Origin: Viola odorata
Lineage: Eukaryota; Streptophyta; Magnoliopsida; Malpighiales; Violaceae
Assembly (NCBI GenBank): GCA_963691705.1
Contig: OY829542.1
Coordinates: forward strand, 57,081,002 to 57,145,001
Length of the DNA stretch: 64,000 bases
Reading direction: 5' to 3'
The notes below the pieces were generated by a model. It did no database searches, had not been told where the DNA came from, and saw only the letters and a program-made list of their open reading frames with translations. A program made the position numbers and the translations under genes. Below are positions 36,801 to 49,339 of the stretch, piece by piece (position 1 is the stretch's first letter; every line of letters starts with the position of its first letter).

Positions 36801-37056
36801 CTCCTTCCGAGAGAAATAAACGTAGTTTTAGAATTTGCTTTTACTGTTCGGCACGTATCTTAAGGTGGCTGGAACAGTCACTATTTGAGACAATTTTGCC
36901 CCTAATTTTTTCACGGAAGTACGTTAAGGATTAACGTATGTTCGAAAAAAAGTACGAAATTTTTTGGGGTCAAATAATGAGTCATCCGGCCTCCTTAATA
37001 TGTGTTCCCTACTCAATATTGGGATGCGAGGAAGACATTTATTCCCCCGGAGGGAG
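36801..37056. mobile_element. Stowaway-like MITE, 256 bp, TA target site
   Basis: The terminal inverted repeat CTCCTTCCGAGAG pairs with CCCCCGGAGGGAG at the right end. TA flanks both sides (36799-36800 and 37057-37058), the usual Tc1/mariner-Stowaway target. The interior (CAGTCACTATTTGAGACAAT, GAAGTACGTTAAGGATTAAC) matches the copy at 46068 closely. Confidence 0.85.
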
Positions 37057-37599
37057 TACAATATAAATCCTTACAGTTTTTTAGAAGTTTCAATTTTAAT
37101 GTCTTTCTAATATCTCGCTTATAAATTCATTACGAGACTAAATTAAATAGGAGTGTACATGGGTCGGTTCAATCTAATTTTTGGGAGAAAATTAGACTGA
37201 ATCGAAAATTAATGGATCCAGAAATTGGAGAACTTAATTGAATCGTTGCCTAACTGAACTAAATTAATTCAGGATCTAACCGAACCGACAACAGTTCAAT
37301 TCGGTCAAGTACTGAATTAACGGTCTTACAAACATAATTTTCATGAAACGACATTTAATTCGGCCAATATTTTTCACTAAGATGTTATTTAATAAAAAAT
37401 AAAGAGAATATATGGTAAAAAGTAGCGGATTTGAGAGCATTGGAGTAAAAAATAGCTCGAAAAAAAGTAGCAAGGATTGTTCTATTTGGTATGCGTAAAA
37501 CTCAAAAAATATCTAATTTGAAAGGAAATTTGATAATTGTTTTAGATAAATTTGCACAATAATTCTAAAGATAATAAATAGTTTTTTTATGCTCCGAGT

Positions 37600-37775
37600 G
37601 TTCTCTCAATTGAAATTAATTTTATTCGAGTTCTATCAGGCCTCCAAAGGATGGTGACTCTCCCAACATGATTTTTTTCATTCTCGAGATTCGAACTCGA
37701 GATCTTGGTTCACGGTAGACAAATCATTTACTATTTAACTACAACCAATGTTAGTGACATTACATGAGAGTCACT
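37600..37775 (-). mobile_element. tRNA-derived SINE
   Basis: On the minus strand a tRNA-like head carries an A-box-like GGTTGTAGTTAAATAGTAA and a B-box-like GAGTTCGAATCTC about 35 bp apart, the internal Pol III promoter of plant SINEs. A short unrelated body follows. The stretch cannot fold into a proper tRNA acceptor stem, so it is not a tRNA gene. The ends and target duplication were not settled. Confidence 0.6.
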
Positions 37776-40700
37776 TATAGGAAAAACGCACCTAGCAGGC
37801 TCATGTGTTTCTTGATTCATTTTAGTAACTCTAGCGTGTTTTTTTGGGTCCCAACATTATATCTGTTAATTCGTTTAAGTTCTTACTGTGACGAAAATGA
37901 CTAACTGAGATAAACTTCATTATTATTATTTTCCAACAAAATTGGTCACGTTGTCGTCAGAAATTATTTTTAAAAAATTATAAAGTTTAAAAAAAAAGTA
38001 CAAATCTGAGAAAATAAAAAAAATCTAGAAAAAAAGAAAAAAAATGATTTATAAGCTTTTAATAAACTAAAAAAAAAGATATAATTTAAGTATTAGGGAA
38101 AAAATCAAGAAAATTCAAAAAATGAAATCCAGAAAAATAATCCAAATTTCTAGAAATTTCAAATAAATAAGAAAAAAAACTAAATATCTTTTAATAATAA
38201 AAAAATTAGATAAAATATAAAATTGAATAAATAAATCAAGAAAGAGAAAAATTACAGAAAGTAAGAAAAACTTTTTTCTATTTAAAAAGAAAAAAACATG
38301 AAAAAAAAGCAAGCTAAATAAATGGGAAAAAACTCTTCCTTCAAAGAACGAAGTTGGGATCTGTGCGGTGGTCGTAGGAGTAAGAATCATAACCGGAGAA
38401 AAATGTGAAGTTGAATTCTCTCTCGCCATCGTCAAAATTAGTGTTCATTTCAAATTATTTTTTATAAAATGTTAAAAATGAAATCAGGTCAAACATGTTG
38501 TTGTTAGCATTAGTGATTTAATTAAGGAGATGGGTTTTAGTATTTTGAAATCAAGGCGTCCGACGAGGGTGTTTGATGTGGTGATAACAAATCAGTAATG
38601 GTGGCCGTGGTGGCTTTTGGAGAAATGGTGGGCGATGGGTGTTGAATTCGTTAAAATTAATTATAAAATACAACTCAATACTAAGAATAAATTTAATTGT
38701 AAATAACAAGTAAGATGTTCGATCAACAAGAAATACTAGTGTGATTTTCATAAGAACTTGTAAAGATGAGGAGGTAACACTAAGGTGAAATTAGGGGTTT
38801 GTTTTAAACTAAAAACTGAAAAGTAAATTAAAGGATTTACTAAGTTGGTTGATGATCGATTAGGGGAAGACAACTCCAAACCTAGTATCCTTGGTTGTCA
38901 ATCGCGATTAAATCAGGTTAACCTTTCACACCAGCGGTACTCCGGGCTAGTTCGCGGTAGATCCATCAACGTTAGTTTGTCTACTTCGATCCTCTTGGCA
39001 CATAAGTGGCCCAAAACGGGTTACCGTAACCAAGAAGAATGACTGCTGTGATAATCAACTTAACTCTAGACTGACCATATCTAAAATCAACAAGAAAACA
39101 CAATACAATTATTATGAGATTAGTTAAATGCAGATTAGAAGATTAAGAAGGTCAATTAGGTCTCATGCATACTTATACTCATGCTTTAAAAGCTTCTACT
39201 AGAAATATTTATTTAGCTACTCACTCATGTTTGAAAGAAAACAAAAGATGTAATTGAATAAATCGAAATCCTTCGTTTCTGGAGCAAAGTTTTGGAATGC
39301 GGAACAAAAGTAAAAACAAGAGAAGGGACCAAGTTCTGGGCGAAGTCTCCTTCTCAAATAACTTAGGCAGAGTAAATATAGTTTCTTCTGTCAATAATAT
39401 CTCTAAAAAGAAATAAAATAAGATAAATCATAATTAAACTCTAAATTGTATCTAATCACTCTTCCTTTCCAATTAGAAGGCTACAAGGCCGAGATAAAGA
39501 GATAAGGATGCCTCTCCAACTCTTTTGCGGGTAGAAACAACAATCGTAATCGCTGTAAAACTTTTCTGCAAGTATCGCTCGGTAAGTCTGAATTCTTCTG
39601 TTAGCCAAGACGGCTCCTCTTGGCCAAGAGAGTGGTCAAGAAATGTGTTTGCTCCATTTTGCCAAAAAATAACTTTTTTCTGCTCTTTTTTCTCCATTTA
39701 CCTTTTAGGACTATTTTCTGCAAAATGCATGGACCATACTAAAATCAATAGAATTACCATTTGAGATGCATGAAAACAGGTGGTAAAACTATCACAAATT
39801 AAGCTCAATAAGTGGGGATGATGATGGTTTTAATTTTATTTTTGTTATAAAAAAAGGAAGATGTCCGTAAGTAAAAAAAATGATGTTGATAGGAAAAAAA
39901 GTTATTTAGGAAATTTAGAAAAAGTAAATTAATGTAATTTTAATTATGTTTTAATTAAAAAATTATAATATTAAGTTAATTAGTTTTTAAATCTATACTA
40001 AAAAGGTTACAAAATTGAAAGGGACTCGATTTAATGGGATTATTTCATTTATTTTGAATTTTTATAATTTTATAAAAATAATTTCTGGCATGGCATTGCG
40101 ACGTGGGGCCATTTTGTTCGAAAATATTAAATAATTAATTTTAACAAAATTTGTATCCGTTAGTTATTTTTATCACGCTCAAAATTTAAATGAACTAACA
40201 AATGTAACGTTTGAATCGAAAGAACAAAAAGAAAACAAGTGAGACTTACTAAAAAGAGACCGTGGTTCCAACAAATTAAAAATTTCTTCATGGAGAAAAT
40301 ATTACAATGTTTTATAAAACGATAATAATAACATTTTAAAAACAAGAACAACATGACAAACACTAGAAACCTAGTACAAGTAGATGAACAAATAAATAAA
40401 GAATAACAGTAGATAGATGAGTTTCTTGGATCCTGGGAGTGACACTATCAGGTTACTGTGCAAGAGTATTATAATGGATTTGATAGAGAAAAACTAAAAA
40501 GCTAAAGGGAACAAGGAATGATGAAAAGTGGGAACAAAGGAAAAGAAAAGAAAAGAGGAAAAAGAAACGCAATTGCAAATTTGCAAGAGAGAAGCAAAAG
40601 TATGGGGGAGAGCAGACAAAACTAAAGAGAAATAATAATAACACTACTGCTGCTACTGCCATCAGGACCATCCATTCAACTCAGTTTGATCCAAAACAGA

Positions 40701-41051
40701 AACAAGAAACAGGGACAGGAGAATGAGAGAGGTTTGCCATTGCTGCCAATGCAAATCAAAAGAATAGCCGAACATAGAAATTAGAAATTTAGAAAAGAGA
40801 GTAGTATTGCTGTAGAAGTAGAAGTAGAAGTAGTTTCCACTCTCATTCTCCATAATTCTCATCCATACCCACCAACCAAATTTTACAATGATGATGGTGA
40901 TGACGATGATGATGGAACTCCCTCTGCACCCAGCACTCTCTAAAAGTATCTCCTCCTTCTCTCTCCATCAAAACCTTCCTTCCCTTAAATTTACCCTCCC
41001 TATTCTTACTCTTTACACCACCCTCCATCTCTTCTCACACACCACATAACC
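37776..41051. other. Intergenic DNA upstream of PXY
   Basis: AT-rich and without a supported gene. About 38830-39760 is more complex and may be old retroelement DNA, but no domain can be read. From about 40800 to 41050 the plus strand turns CT-rich with TCTCC and CACCAC words, fitting a 5' leader of the PXY gene. No clear TATA box. Confidence 0.35.
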
Positions 41052-44000
41052 ATGAAACTTCCTCCTCCTCCTAATTTTCTTTTTCATTTCCATTTCCTCT
41101 TCGCATTCTTCTTCTTCTTCTTCTTTGTCGCCAGAGCAAGTGCTTTGCCTCCTCCTGTTCCGCTCCGCTCCCTCCTCATCCTCAAGTCCTCCCTCAAAGA
41201 CCCTCTCAACACTCTCCAAGACTGGGACCCCATCAAAGTACCCTCTTGGTGTTCATGGTCCGGCATCAAATGCGACCCCAACACCACTCGAATCACATCC
41301 CTCGATCTCTCCCAGCGCAATCTCACCGGTCTCATCCCTCCCCAAATTCGCAATGTCAACACCTTAATCCACCTCAATTTGAGCGGGAATGCCTTTGATG
41401 GCCCTTTCCAGCCAGCTATTTTCGACCTGCCCGACCTTAGGATTCTTGACATCAACCACAACAACTTCAACTCCACTTTTCCACCTGGGATTTCCAACCT
41501 CAGGTTCCTCAGAGTCTTCAATGCATACAGCAACAGCTTCCAAGGTCCACTGTCAGAGGAATTCCTTTCCCTGCGCTTCCTGGAGAGGCTCAATCTCAGC
41601 GGAAGCTACTTCACAGGCCAAATCCCTGCCAGCTACGGAAGCTTTCCAAGGCTGAAATTCTTAGACTTGGCTGGGAATGAGCTTGAAGGATCATTACCGC
41701 CCGAGTTAGGAAATTTGAAGCAGCTTGAGAGCCTCCAGATTGGATATAATCCGTCCTTGTCAGGAACAATCCCAGAAGAGCTTGGCCTGCTGACGAATCT
41801 CAACTATCTAGACATCTCCAATTGTAGCCTCATCGGTCACCTCCCACCCCAACTAGCCAAATTAACCAAGCTTCAGACCCTGCTGCTTTCTAGGAACCAA
41901 CTTACCGGTGAAATCCCCGCGAGTTACGGGAACTTAACAGCTCTTCAAGAACTTGATTTGTCTGATAACCAACTCTCCGGCACAATCCCAGCGGAGTTCT
42001 CTTCTCTCAAGGACCTAAATGTGTTAAACCTCATGAGAAATGAATTGAGGGGTGAAATCCCGTCCGGAATCGGCAACCTCCCCAATCTCAAAACATTGGA
42101 ACTGTGGAACAACTTTTTCACCGGAATCCTCCCCCAAAATCTTGGCTCCAGTGGTAACCTGCAGTGGCTTGACGTGTCATCCAACGCGCTCTCCGGTCCA
42201 ATCCCGTCCATTCTCTGCCAAGGAAACAAGCTATTCAAGCTCATACTCTTCTCCAACAGATTCCTGGGCCCACTCCCGCCCTCTCTGACAAACTGCACCT
42301 CCTTGGTCAGGTTCAGAATCCAAAACAACCACCTCAACGGTTCCATCCCTCCTGGTTTCGGCTTCCTCCCCAACCTCACCTTCATGGACCTCAGCGGAAA
42401 CAACTTCACGGGCCACATCCCACCCGATTTTGGCAATGCAAAGCAGTTGCAGTACCTCAACCTCTCCCAGAACTCATTCCACACCGTTTTGCCCCCTAAC
42501 ATTTGGTCGGCGCCGAGTTTACAAATCTTTTCAGCCAGCTCCAGCAAAATCAATGGCAGAATCCCCGATTTCATCGGCTGCAGTGAGGTTTACAAGATTG
42601 AATTGCAAGACAATTTGTTAAACGGAAGCATCCCTTGGGATATCGAGCATTGCCAGAAGTTAATTTCCTTCAATTTAAGCAGCAATTCCCTTGCCGGAAT
42701 AATCCCTTGGGAGATATCCCAACTACCTGTGATCACCACCGTCGATCTCTCCCACAACCTCTTGACTGGCACCATCCCTTCCAGCTTCGGGAACTGCACT
42801 ACTTTGGAGACCTTTAACGTTTCTTACAACCTTCTAAGCGGCCCCATCCCTGCATCCGGTTCGATATTTCCAGGCCTGCATCCCTCTTCGTTCACCGGGA
42901 ACGAGGGGCTGTGTGGCCGCGTTTTGGCCAAGCCTTGTACGGCGGATACGCTAGGGTCAGGAGAGATGGAGGTTCCGCCGCCGCACAGGCAGCAGACGAA
43001 GAGGACGGCAGGAGCGATCGTGTGGATTATGGCGGCTGCGTTTGGGATAGGGCTTTTCGTGCTGGTGGCTGGGACCAGATGCTTCCACGCGAATTACAAC
43101 CAGCGATTGATAAGGGACGATCGGGAGACGGGGCCGTGGAAATTGACGGCGTTCCAGCGGCTGAATTTCACGGCGGAGGATGTGGTGGAATGCGTGAGCA
43201 TGACGGATAAGATACTGGGAATGGGGTCGACGGGGACGGTGTACAAGGCGGATATGCCGGGGGGAGAGGTGATAGCGGTGAAGAAGCTGTGGGGGAAGCA
43301 AAAGGAGAGCGTGGTGGTGGGGATACGGCGGAGGAGATCATCAGGGGTGCTGGCGGAGGTGGAGGTGCTGGGGAATGTTAGGCATAGGAATATAGTGAGA
43401 TTACTAGGGTGCTGCAGCAACAGGGAGTGTACGATGCTGCTTTACGAGTACATGCCTAATGGGAATTTGGATGATCTGCTCCATGGGAGCAAGAACCTGA
43501 ACAACAAGCTCAATCTGGTGGTGGCGGCGGAGTGGGTGACCAGGTACAAGATTGCCCTTGGGGTTGCGCAAGGGATTTGCTATCTTCACCACGACTGTGA
43601 TCCAGTGATCGTGCACCGCGACCTTAAGCCCAGTAACATCCTTTTGGACGCTGAGATGGAGGCCAGAGTTGCAGATTTTGGGCTCGCAAAGTTAATTCAG
43701 AGCGATGAGTCCATGTCCGTCATTGCAGGATCCTACGGCTACATAGCACCAGGTATGATTTTCAAATTCTTTCCTATTTAATTTGCTGCTGTCTGTCAAT
43801 AACCATTTTCAATCCCCATTTTCCATCGCAATTCGCATTGTTCTAATTAAGTTTTGGGTTTTGCTGATCATTGTGATTACTAAAATATATTTGACTTATT
43901 GATTCCTCTGCACCAAAACGATATAACTATTATTTGAGCTAATCAAGTCAAATTGAATTAGATGTTGGATTTAAATTATATCGCGCGAGTTCAATTTCAC

Positions 44001-45667
44001 CCTGGTATATTTCGAGTTTGAAGAATAAAATAAACTATACCATAAGAGTTTTTCCTTTATGAGATTCGAAAAAACTCGATAGAATTAATCTCAGGAGTCT
44101 AAGATGGCGTCCGGGGAAATGAAAATTGTATTATGGTACATAATAGTATATTGCATTACTAACTGCCACAGGAGAAGACAGGAACAATAAGAATAAGAAT
44201 ATAGAAGTGCATTAAGGTATAAGGTAAAGTGAAATTAAAGAAATAATTAAAGAGATGGGGACGGGAGATGATGAGTTTGGATTTCAAATAAGGACGAGTG
44301 GAAAAAAGTAGATAGATTTATCTTTTGTTTGTTTGGGGACATATTGTTTGTTGAATGCATCACCATCATATTCATGAATCATGATATTGGCATGCTTGCT
44401 TCTTCTTCTTCTTCTTCTTTTCTCTTTGAATCCAAGTCTACAAGTCACGTTTTGTATAATTGTGAGAAATTGCATAGTTTATAGTATATAGCTAGTAGCA
44501 CTACCTTTCGGCTTTTGGGATTTTGTTTGTTGAGCTTAGTTCGTTTTGTTGAGCACCCATTTTGCACCACCCAAACAAAATGGATGCTTTTCTTTTTCTC
44601 AAATTTGGTTTGGGTAATCTTTTCCATGCCAAAAATAAAAATAACAGTCCGATTTGTGCATCCTTATTTAAAATTTCGAGTTTAAATCTTAAAAAATTCA
44701 ACAAATAATATTACAAATTTAATAGTAGTCGAATAAAATTGATTTCATATCTGAAATGAAACTCGAAAGAAATATTAAAAATTAATGGTGCAAGAAGAAG
44801 TAAGACGAAGGGTAATGGTATAATTGGTACAGTGGGGCCGGGTGGGGGTGAGCGTGTCATATAACTGCTTTTTTGGCGCCGCGATATTTGTAAGTTGTAA
44901 CTGTTTCAGTGCACAGCGCACTATTGCGCGTGACCGATCTCCTTTTTCCTTCCTTCTACTACATAAAGTCAATTCCTTTTGTTCTTTTGGGGGGAAATGG
45001 TTAAATTTACAAAATACAATCGACCCCACCCAACAACTCATCAGTCCCACTAAGAGAATTTGCTAGTAGATCCTTCCGCTCATTCCAGTTTTGACTTTGA
45101 TTTTTTCTCTCCTTTTTTTTGTCCCAAAGTAATTATTATGTTTTCCATCAAGAGGGGTAGTAGTTGCTAACTAACTAGTTAATTAACGTTAATCGTAAAA
45201 TATTAACATATTCGAATCTTATTTTTATTTGTGAAAGAACAGAATATGCATATACGCTACAAGTGGACGAGAAGAGTGACATATACAGTTACGGTGTGGT
45301 GTTGATGGAGATTATAAGTGGGAAAAGATCAGTGGATCAAGGTGAGTTCGGGGATGGGAACAGCATAGCAGAATGGGTGAGGACCAAGATGAAGACCAAA
45401 GATGGTATCCATGGCATATTGGACAAGAACGCAGGTGCATCTGTTCCCTCTGTCAGGGAAGAAATGTTGCAGATGCTCAGAATCGCATTGCTCTGCACCG
45501 CCCGGAATCCGGCCGACCGGCCCCCCATGAGGGACGTCGTGTCCATGCTTCAAGCAGCCAAACCCAAGCGGAAACCGCCCTCTTTTGATGCTGCTCTTGT
45601 TGCCCACGGCCAGCATCAGGACATTGTCATTGCTGCTGAAGAGAAACCTGATCCTGTGGAATGTTAA
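41052..45667 (+). CDS. PXY: LRR receptor kinase PXY/TDR, receptor for the TDIF (CLE41/44) peptide
   Basis: PXY/TDR perceives the dodecapeptide TDIF at the cambium cell surface, promoting stem-cell division and restraining xylem fate. Two exons, 41052-43752 and 45243-45667, join in phase inside the activation segment (GYIAP then EYAYTLQVD) and give 1041 residues, which I recall as the Arabidopsis length. A long hydrophobic signal peptide is followed by an N-cap ([10 protein letters not shown]), about 22 LRRs, a transmembrane helix ([20 protein letters not shown]) and a juxtamembrane [20 protein letters not shown]. The RD kinase has [33 protein letters not shown] and DFGLAKL. The tail is short. 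Identity with PXY outside the LRRs is too specific for the sister PXL receptors to be the first choice. The 1.49 kb intron holds no recognised element. Confidence 0.95.
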
Positions 45668-46067
45668 TACTAATTAATTATCAATTATATAAATACCATT
45701 AGTTAATTTTACTCTTAATTACTCCAGTTTCTTCTTTTTCTTTTTTCTTTTTTGGTGTTTTTTTTCCTAAAATGGTGGGCATTGGTATAGGTGAGATCGA
45801 TGATTTTTCTTCTTTCCTTTTATTTTCAATGGATTTTTTTGTGTTCCTTTTTTCCTACTACTCATTTTCCCTTGTTTCATTGGGGCTACGACTTCTGTAA
45901 TTGACACTTTAAAAAATTGGAGTGTTAATGATTGTTAATTTGTTATTATTCCTTATGATATGATACGTTTAGGTGGGCCACGGCACAAATATTTGCACCT
46001 TCAAAAGCCTATTTAATTTCTGTTTTAAAAGATAAAAAACAAACTCTACTCTTATCAATATTACTAA
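45668..46067. other. PXY 3' region
   Basis: T-rich 3' UTR-like sequence after the PXY stop. No gene seen. Confidence 0.35.
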
Positions 46068-46324
46068 TCCCTCCTTCCCCAATTAAACGTCGTTTTAGCT
46101 TTTGCTTTTACTGTTTCGGAATGTACCTTAAGACGGCCGAAACAGTCACTATTTGAGACAATTTTGCTCCGAATTTTTTCTCGGAAGTACGTTAAGGATT
46201 AACGTACGTTCGAAAAAAAGTACGGATTTTTTTGGGGTCAAATAGTGCCTCATCCGGCCTCCTCGATATGCGTTCCCTACTGAATATTGAGATGTGAGAA
46301 AGACATTTAATTGGGGAAGGAGGG
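46068..46324. mobile_element. Stowaway-like MITE, second full copy
   Basis: Its 13 bp ends TCCCTCCTTCCCC and GGGGAAGGAGGGA are exact inverted repeats. The interior matches 36801-37056 (CTTAAGACGGCCGAAACAG, ACGTTAAGGATTAACGTACG, GGCCTCCTCGATATGCGTTC). The TA target duplication is blurred on the left. Confidence 0.85.
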
Positions 46325-47115
46325 ATATAATTTATAACCACACCGATTAATTTTATTTACGATATCGAATCTTATCGAATCCAATAATATTATATGTAAA
46401 ATACCATTAAATAATCCGGCTTTGAAAGTATAGGGATAAAAATCACTTTTTTTAAAATAAAAATGCTGCAATATGAGTGATTAATTTTATCATTAACTCT
46501 TCGTGAAATTCAATTTTAGACATGAAAAAATAGGCTAATACTGAGATTGTGACAAGTGTATGATATATACTTTTAGGTCACAGTAATGAATAATTCCTTT
46601 ATTTGCATTGCATAATGTGCAAATAAATATAAAGTGTGAATTGACGTGCGACGCCCACAAATAGAATGGACAGTCCATCTGCAGATTTTAAATATTCTTC
46701 TTAAATTAGCAAACTCGATCGTAATAACATTTTGAATTAGTTCACCTAGATAGTTAGTGCGTGGGTCAGTCAATTAGGTGCGTTATTGAGAAGCCTTATA
46801 CTTGAAGAAAAGTCCTGCAGCTACTAAGATGATGCTACGTGGCGCAAGATTAATCAATTTGGCTATCCATATTCCATACAGAAATGATTAAAGCTTCTCA
46901 TCCAAATTTGCCATCAAATTGGGAAAATTTCACTAAAAGTCTAAAACCATAATAGGAAAAAAAATCTTAAAATAATATATAGCACTATATACAAAATTTA
47001 GTGAGTAGAAAATGAAATGTCTCGAGTTTGAATTTTCTCGTTTATATTTTTATCTATGTTCGGAAAAAAAAGAAGAATTTGCGTTGTATTTCGGTCTGAT
47101 ACTAAGAATATATAT
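46325..47115. other. Intergenic DNA between the MITE and the QWRF gene
   Basis: AT-rich, no open frame of interest. Around 46990-47100 the plus strand has a weak SINE-like head (CTCGAGTTTGAATTTTC resembles a B box), too worn to call. Confidence 0.3.
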
Positions 47116-49078
47116 TTATTCTGATATGGTGCTATATTCAAAATCCTTATTAGTTTGCGGACTGGATTCCTTTAGAGCTTGTAGGAGATGGACTCTTGCA
47201 CTTTTTTCCCATGCCTGCAAAGAGAGGTGCCACATATACTTTTGTTAAGAAAAAAGAAAGAACTCTAGCATGCATTTCAGTTTGGACCGCACTGTAAAGA
47301 TCTCACAATTCATCAGTTTCAATTTGAATTACTGTGTTTTCTTGTTCATTTTCTTGGAACATAAAAGTAGGACAAACCCTAAAATAATAGTAGATTCTTT
47401 TTGTTTTAAGCCATCCGATAATTCGATCACTATATCGAGTATCGATTATTCTGGATTCGAATCGGGCAGGATCTTATAGGTCCGTAAAATTAAGTGAATG
47501 TTAATTGTGGGTTAAATAAATGCATGAAATATAGAGGTGAGCTCACCGCTAATTGAGCAATCAATGTTATTATCTTCTCCATTTCCTCCAACCTCTCGGT
47601 TTGGTTTTCTAGCGTGCTTGTTAGCTCAGTAACCACATAAAGCATCTTCTCTACCTGCTTGTTCATCCATCAAAACCATCCACAACATTACTTTTTAATT
47701 ATTATTATTATGGACTATTTTCTTATATATATTCACAATAATAACAATAAATAATTGTAATAAATTACTAATAATAATAATAATTTGACCTGTGAAAAGA
47801 ATTTAGCGATAGTTGCTTCTATGCTATCCATTACTGCAACTGCCTCGCTCATGGCATCGTGTATGGATGCCACGTCTGCCTGCGGGTACATAAATCAGGG
47901 AATTTTATAAGTATTGTTTTGAGGAAAATTATATACGAATCGAATATTCTAATTAAACGTGCACCCAAATTAATTGTTCCGAGGGAGAATTGTCCAGTGA
48001 GAAAAACAAAGCAAAATACCTTAACATCGTCTGCTAAAGGGAGGGTGTGGGACAATGCAGAAAGTTTCCTAGTGAGCCGGGCCACTGCTTCAGTACTCTT
48101 GGGCTCCAATTTGGGCCACTCTTTAAGGAGGCTAATGGTTGGGCCCACAATCTGGTATAATCTGATGCGCTGTCTCAGTTTCTGAACTTCAAGTCGCTTC
48201 TCTGCCATCACATCTCTCAGTACATAAATTCTGACCCAAACATGAAACAATTGGTCCTGAATTCTCAACAACAAACTAAGCAATTAGTAGATAATTTAAT
48301 TATAACTAAAGTGTAGTATCCTATACTAAAAGGTAATCAAAATGATGCTGGCATCCGATAATTAATAATTTATACATACAAAATGATTGAACCTGCGTCT
48401 ATATGATAAATTAGTGGATTAGTTTACCTGAGCAGCCAATTTGGTGGAGAGGAGGGCAGGTCGGGCTTTAGCATTCAAGAATCTCCACTGCAACAACCTG
48501 TTGTGCAAGAGCTTGAACCGGTGATATTCATCTTCTTGAACCGGACAGACCTTCTTCTTCTGGTGCTTGAAGTACCTCATCAAAACGCTACCGCTCTTCT
48601 CTAATAAAGATCTCCCTCCTTCTGATCCACCATTAGTAGCAGCAGTAGTAGACGTAGTAGTTTTTTTAATGATATTATTATTTGGCCTAATTGAGAATGA
48701 GTGGTTGGGCTTGGAGTTGGAGTTGGAGGAGGAGGAATGAGATGCTCGGCCGGGCGACAAAGCCCACGCCGACGGAGATGATGCTGATTTTGGCCTCTTA
48801 GGTACTACAGCTCCATATTCCACACTTTTTCTACCATTGAGATTGAGGAGGGTAGTACTGTTAATATTGTTGTTGCTTGATGATGAGGATGATAAAGATG
48901 CTCTTGTGGTTGATTTTGATCGGCTCTTCGGTACCGTGAATCTTTGGCTGCTGCTGCTGCCACCTGAATTATTTATATGTTCAGCTTGGCTTCTGCTCCG
49001 AACAAGCTGTTGCGGCGACGCTGGGCAGCTGCCTGGGCGGCGGCGCCGCGCCGAAGTTGCTGCTGGACAATATTCCAT
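47116..49078 (-). CDS. QWRF motif protein (DUF566, augmin subunit 8-like family)
   Basis: QWRF proteins bind microtubules; EDE1 and AUG8 of this family belong to or resemble the augmin complex. Five minus-strand exons join in phase: 49078-48428, 48256-48020, 47879-47790, 47654-47547 and 47214-47116, giving 394 residues. The first 160 residues are basic and Ser/Asn-rich, typical of the disordered microtubule-binding half. The conserved half starts with LLHNRLLQWRFLNAKARPAL, the name-giving QWRF box. It continues through VWVRIYVLRDVMAEKRLEVQ and helical segments to the last exon (AWEKSARVHLLQAL). Size and shape fit the shorter QWRF7-like members. If exon 4 were not spliced at 47547, the frame would end 19 codons later at 47490. 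Confidence 0.93.
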
Positions 49079-49312
49079 TTTTTTGTTTTAATAATTTGGC
49101 CGATAAATCGATGGATCACTACTCAAATTTAAGCTGCAGGGGAGTCATGATCAATTCAATTAATTATATAACCATTTTCCGGCTTTCTTAGAAATATAAT
49201 AATTTAAGGAGTTGATCATGGCAAGCACGTCCACCAGCAGCAGCAGCCGCAATATTGTGTCTGTGTCCTGTTGATAGGAGAAAAATAGTGGAACTGGAAT
49301 GAGAAGGAAGAA

Positions 49313-49320
49313 CCTATATA
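49313..49320 (-). promoter_or_regulatory. Candidate TATA box of the QWRF gene
   Basis: TATATAGG on the minus strand, within GGTTTATATAGG, about 235 bp upstream of the ATG. A leader of about 200 bp would follow. Confidence 0.45.
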
Positions 49321-49339
49321 AACCAACCAACCGACCCAT

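Noticed and set aside
37680..37760. Possible tRNA gene
   Set aside because: Only A-box and B-box-like words are present; no acceptor or anticodon stem can be formed. Better explained as a SINE head.
42911..43301. Open frames antisense or out of frame within PXY
   Set aside because: Shadows of a GC-rich kinase-coding region.
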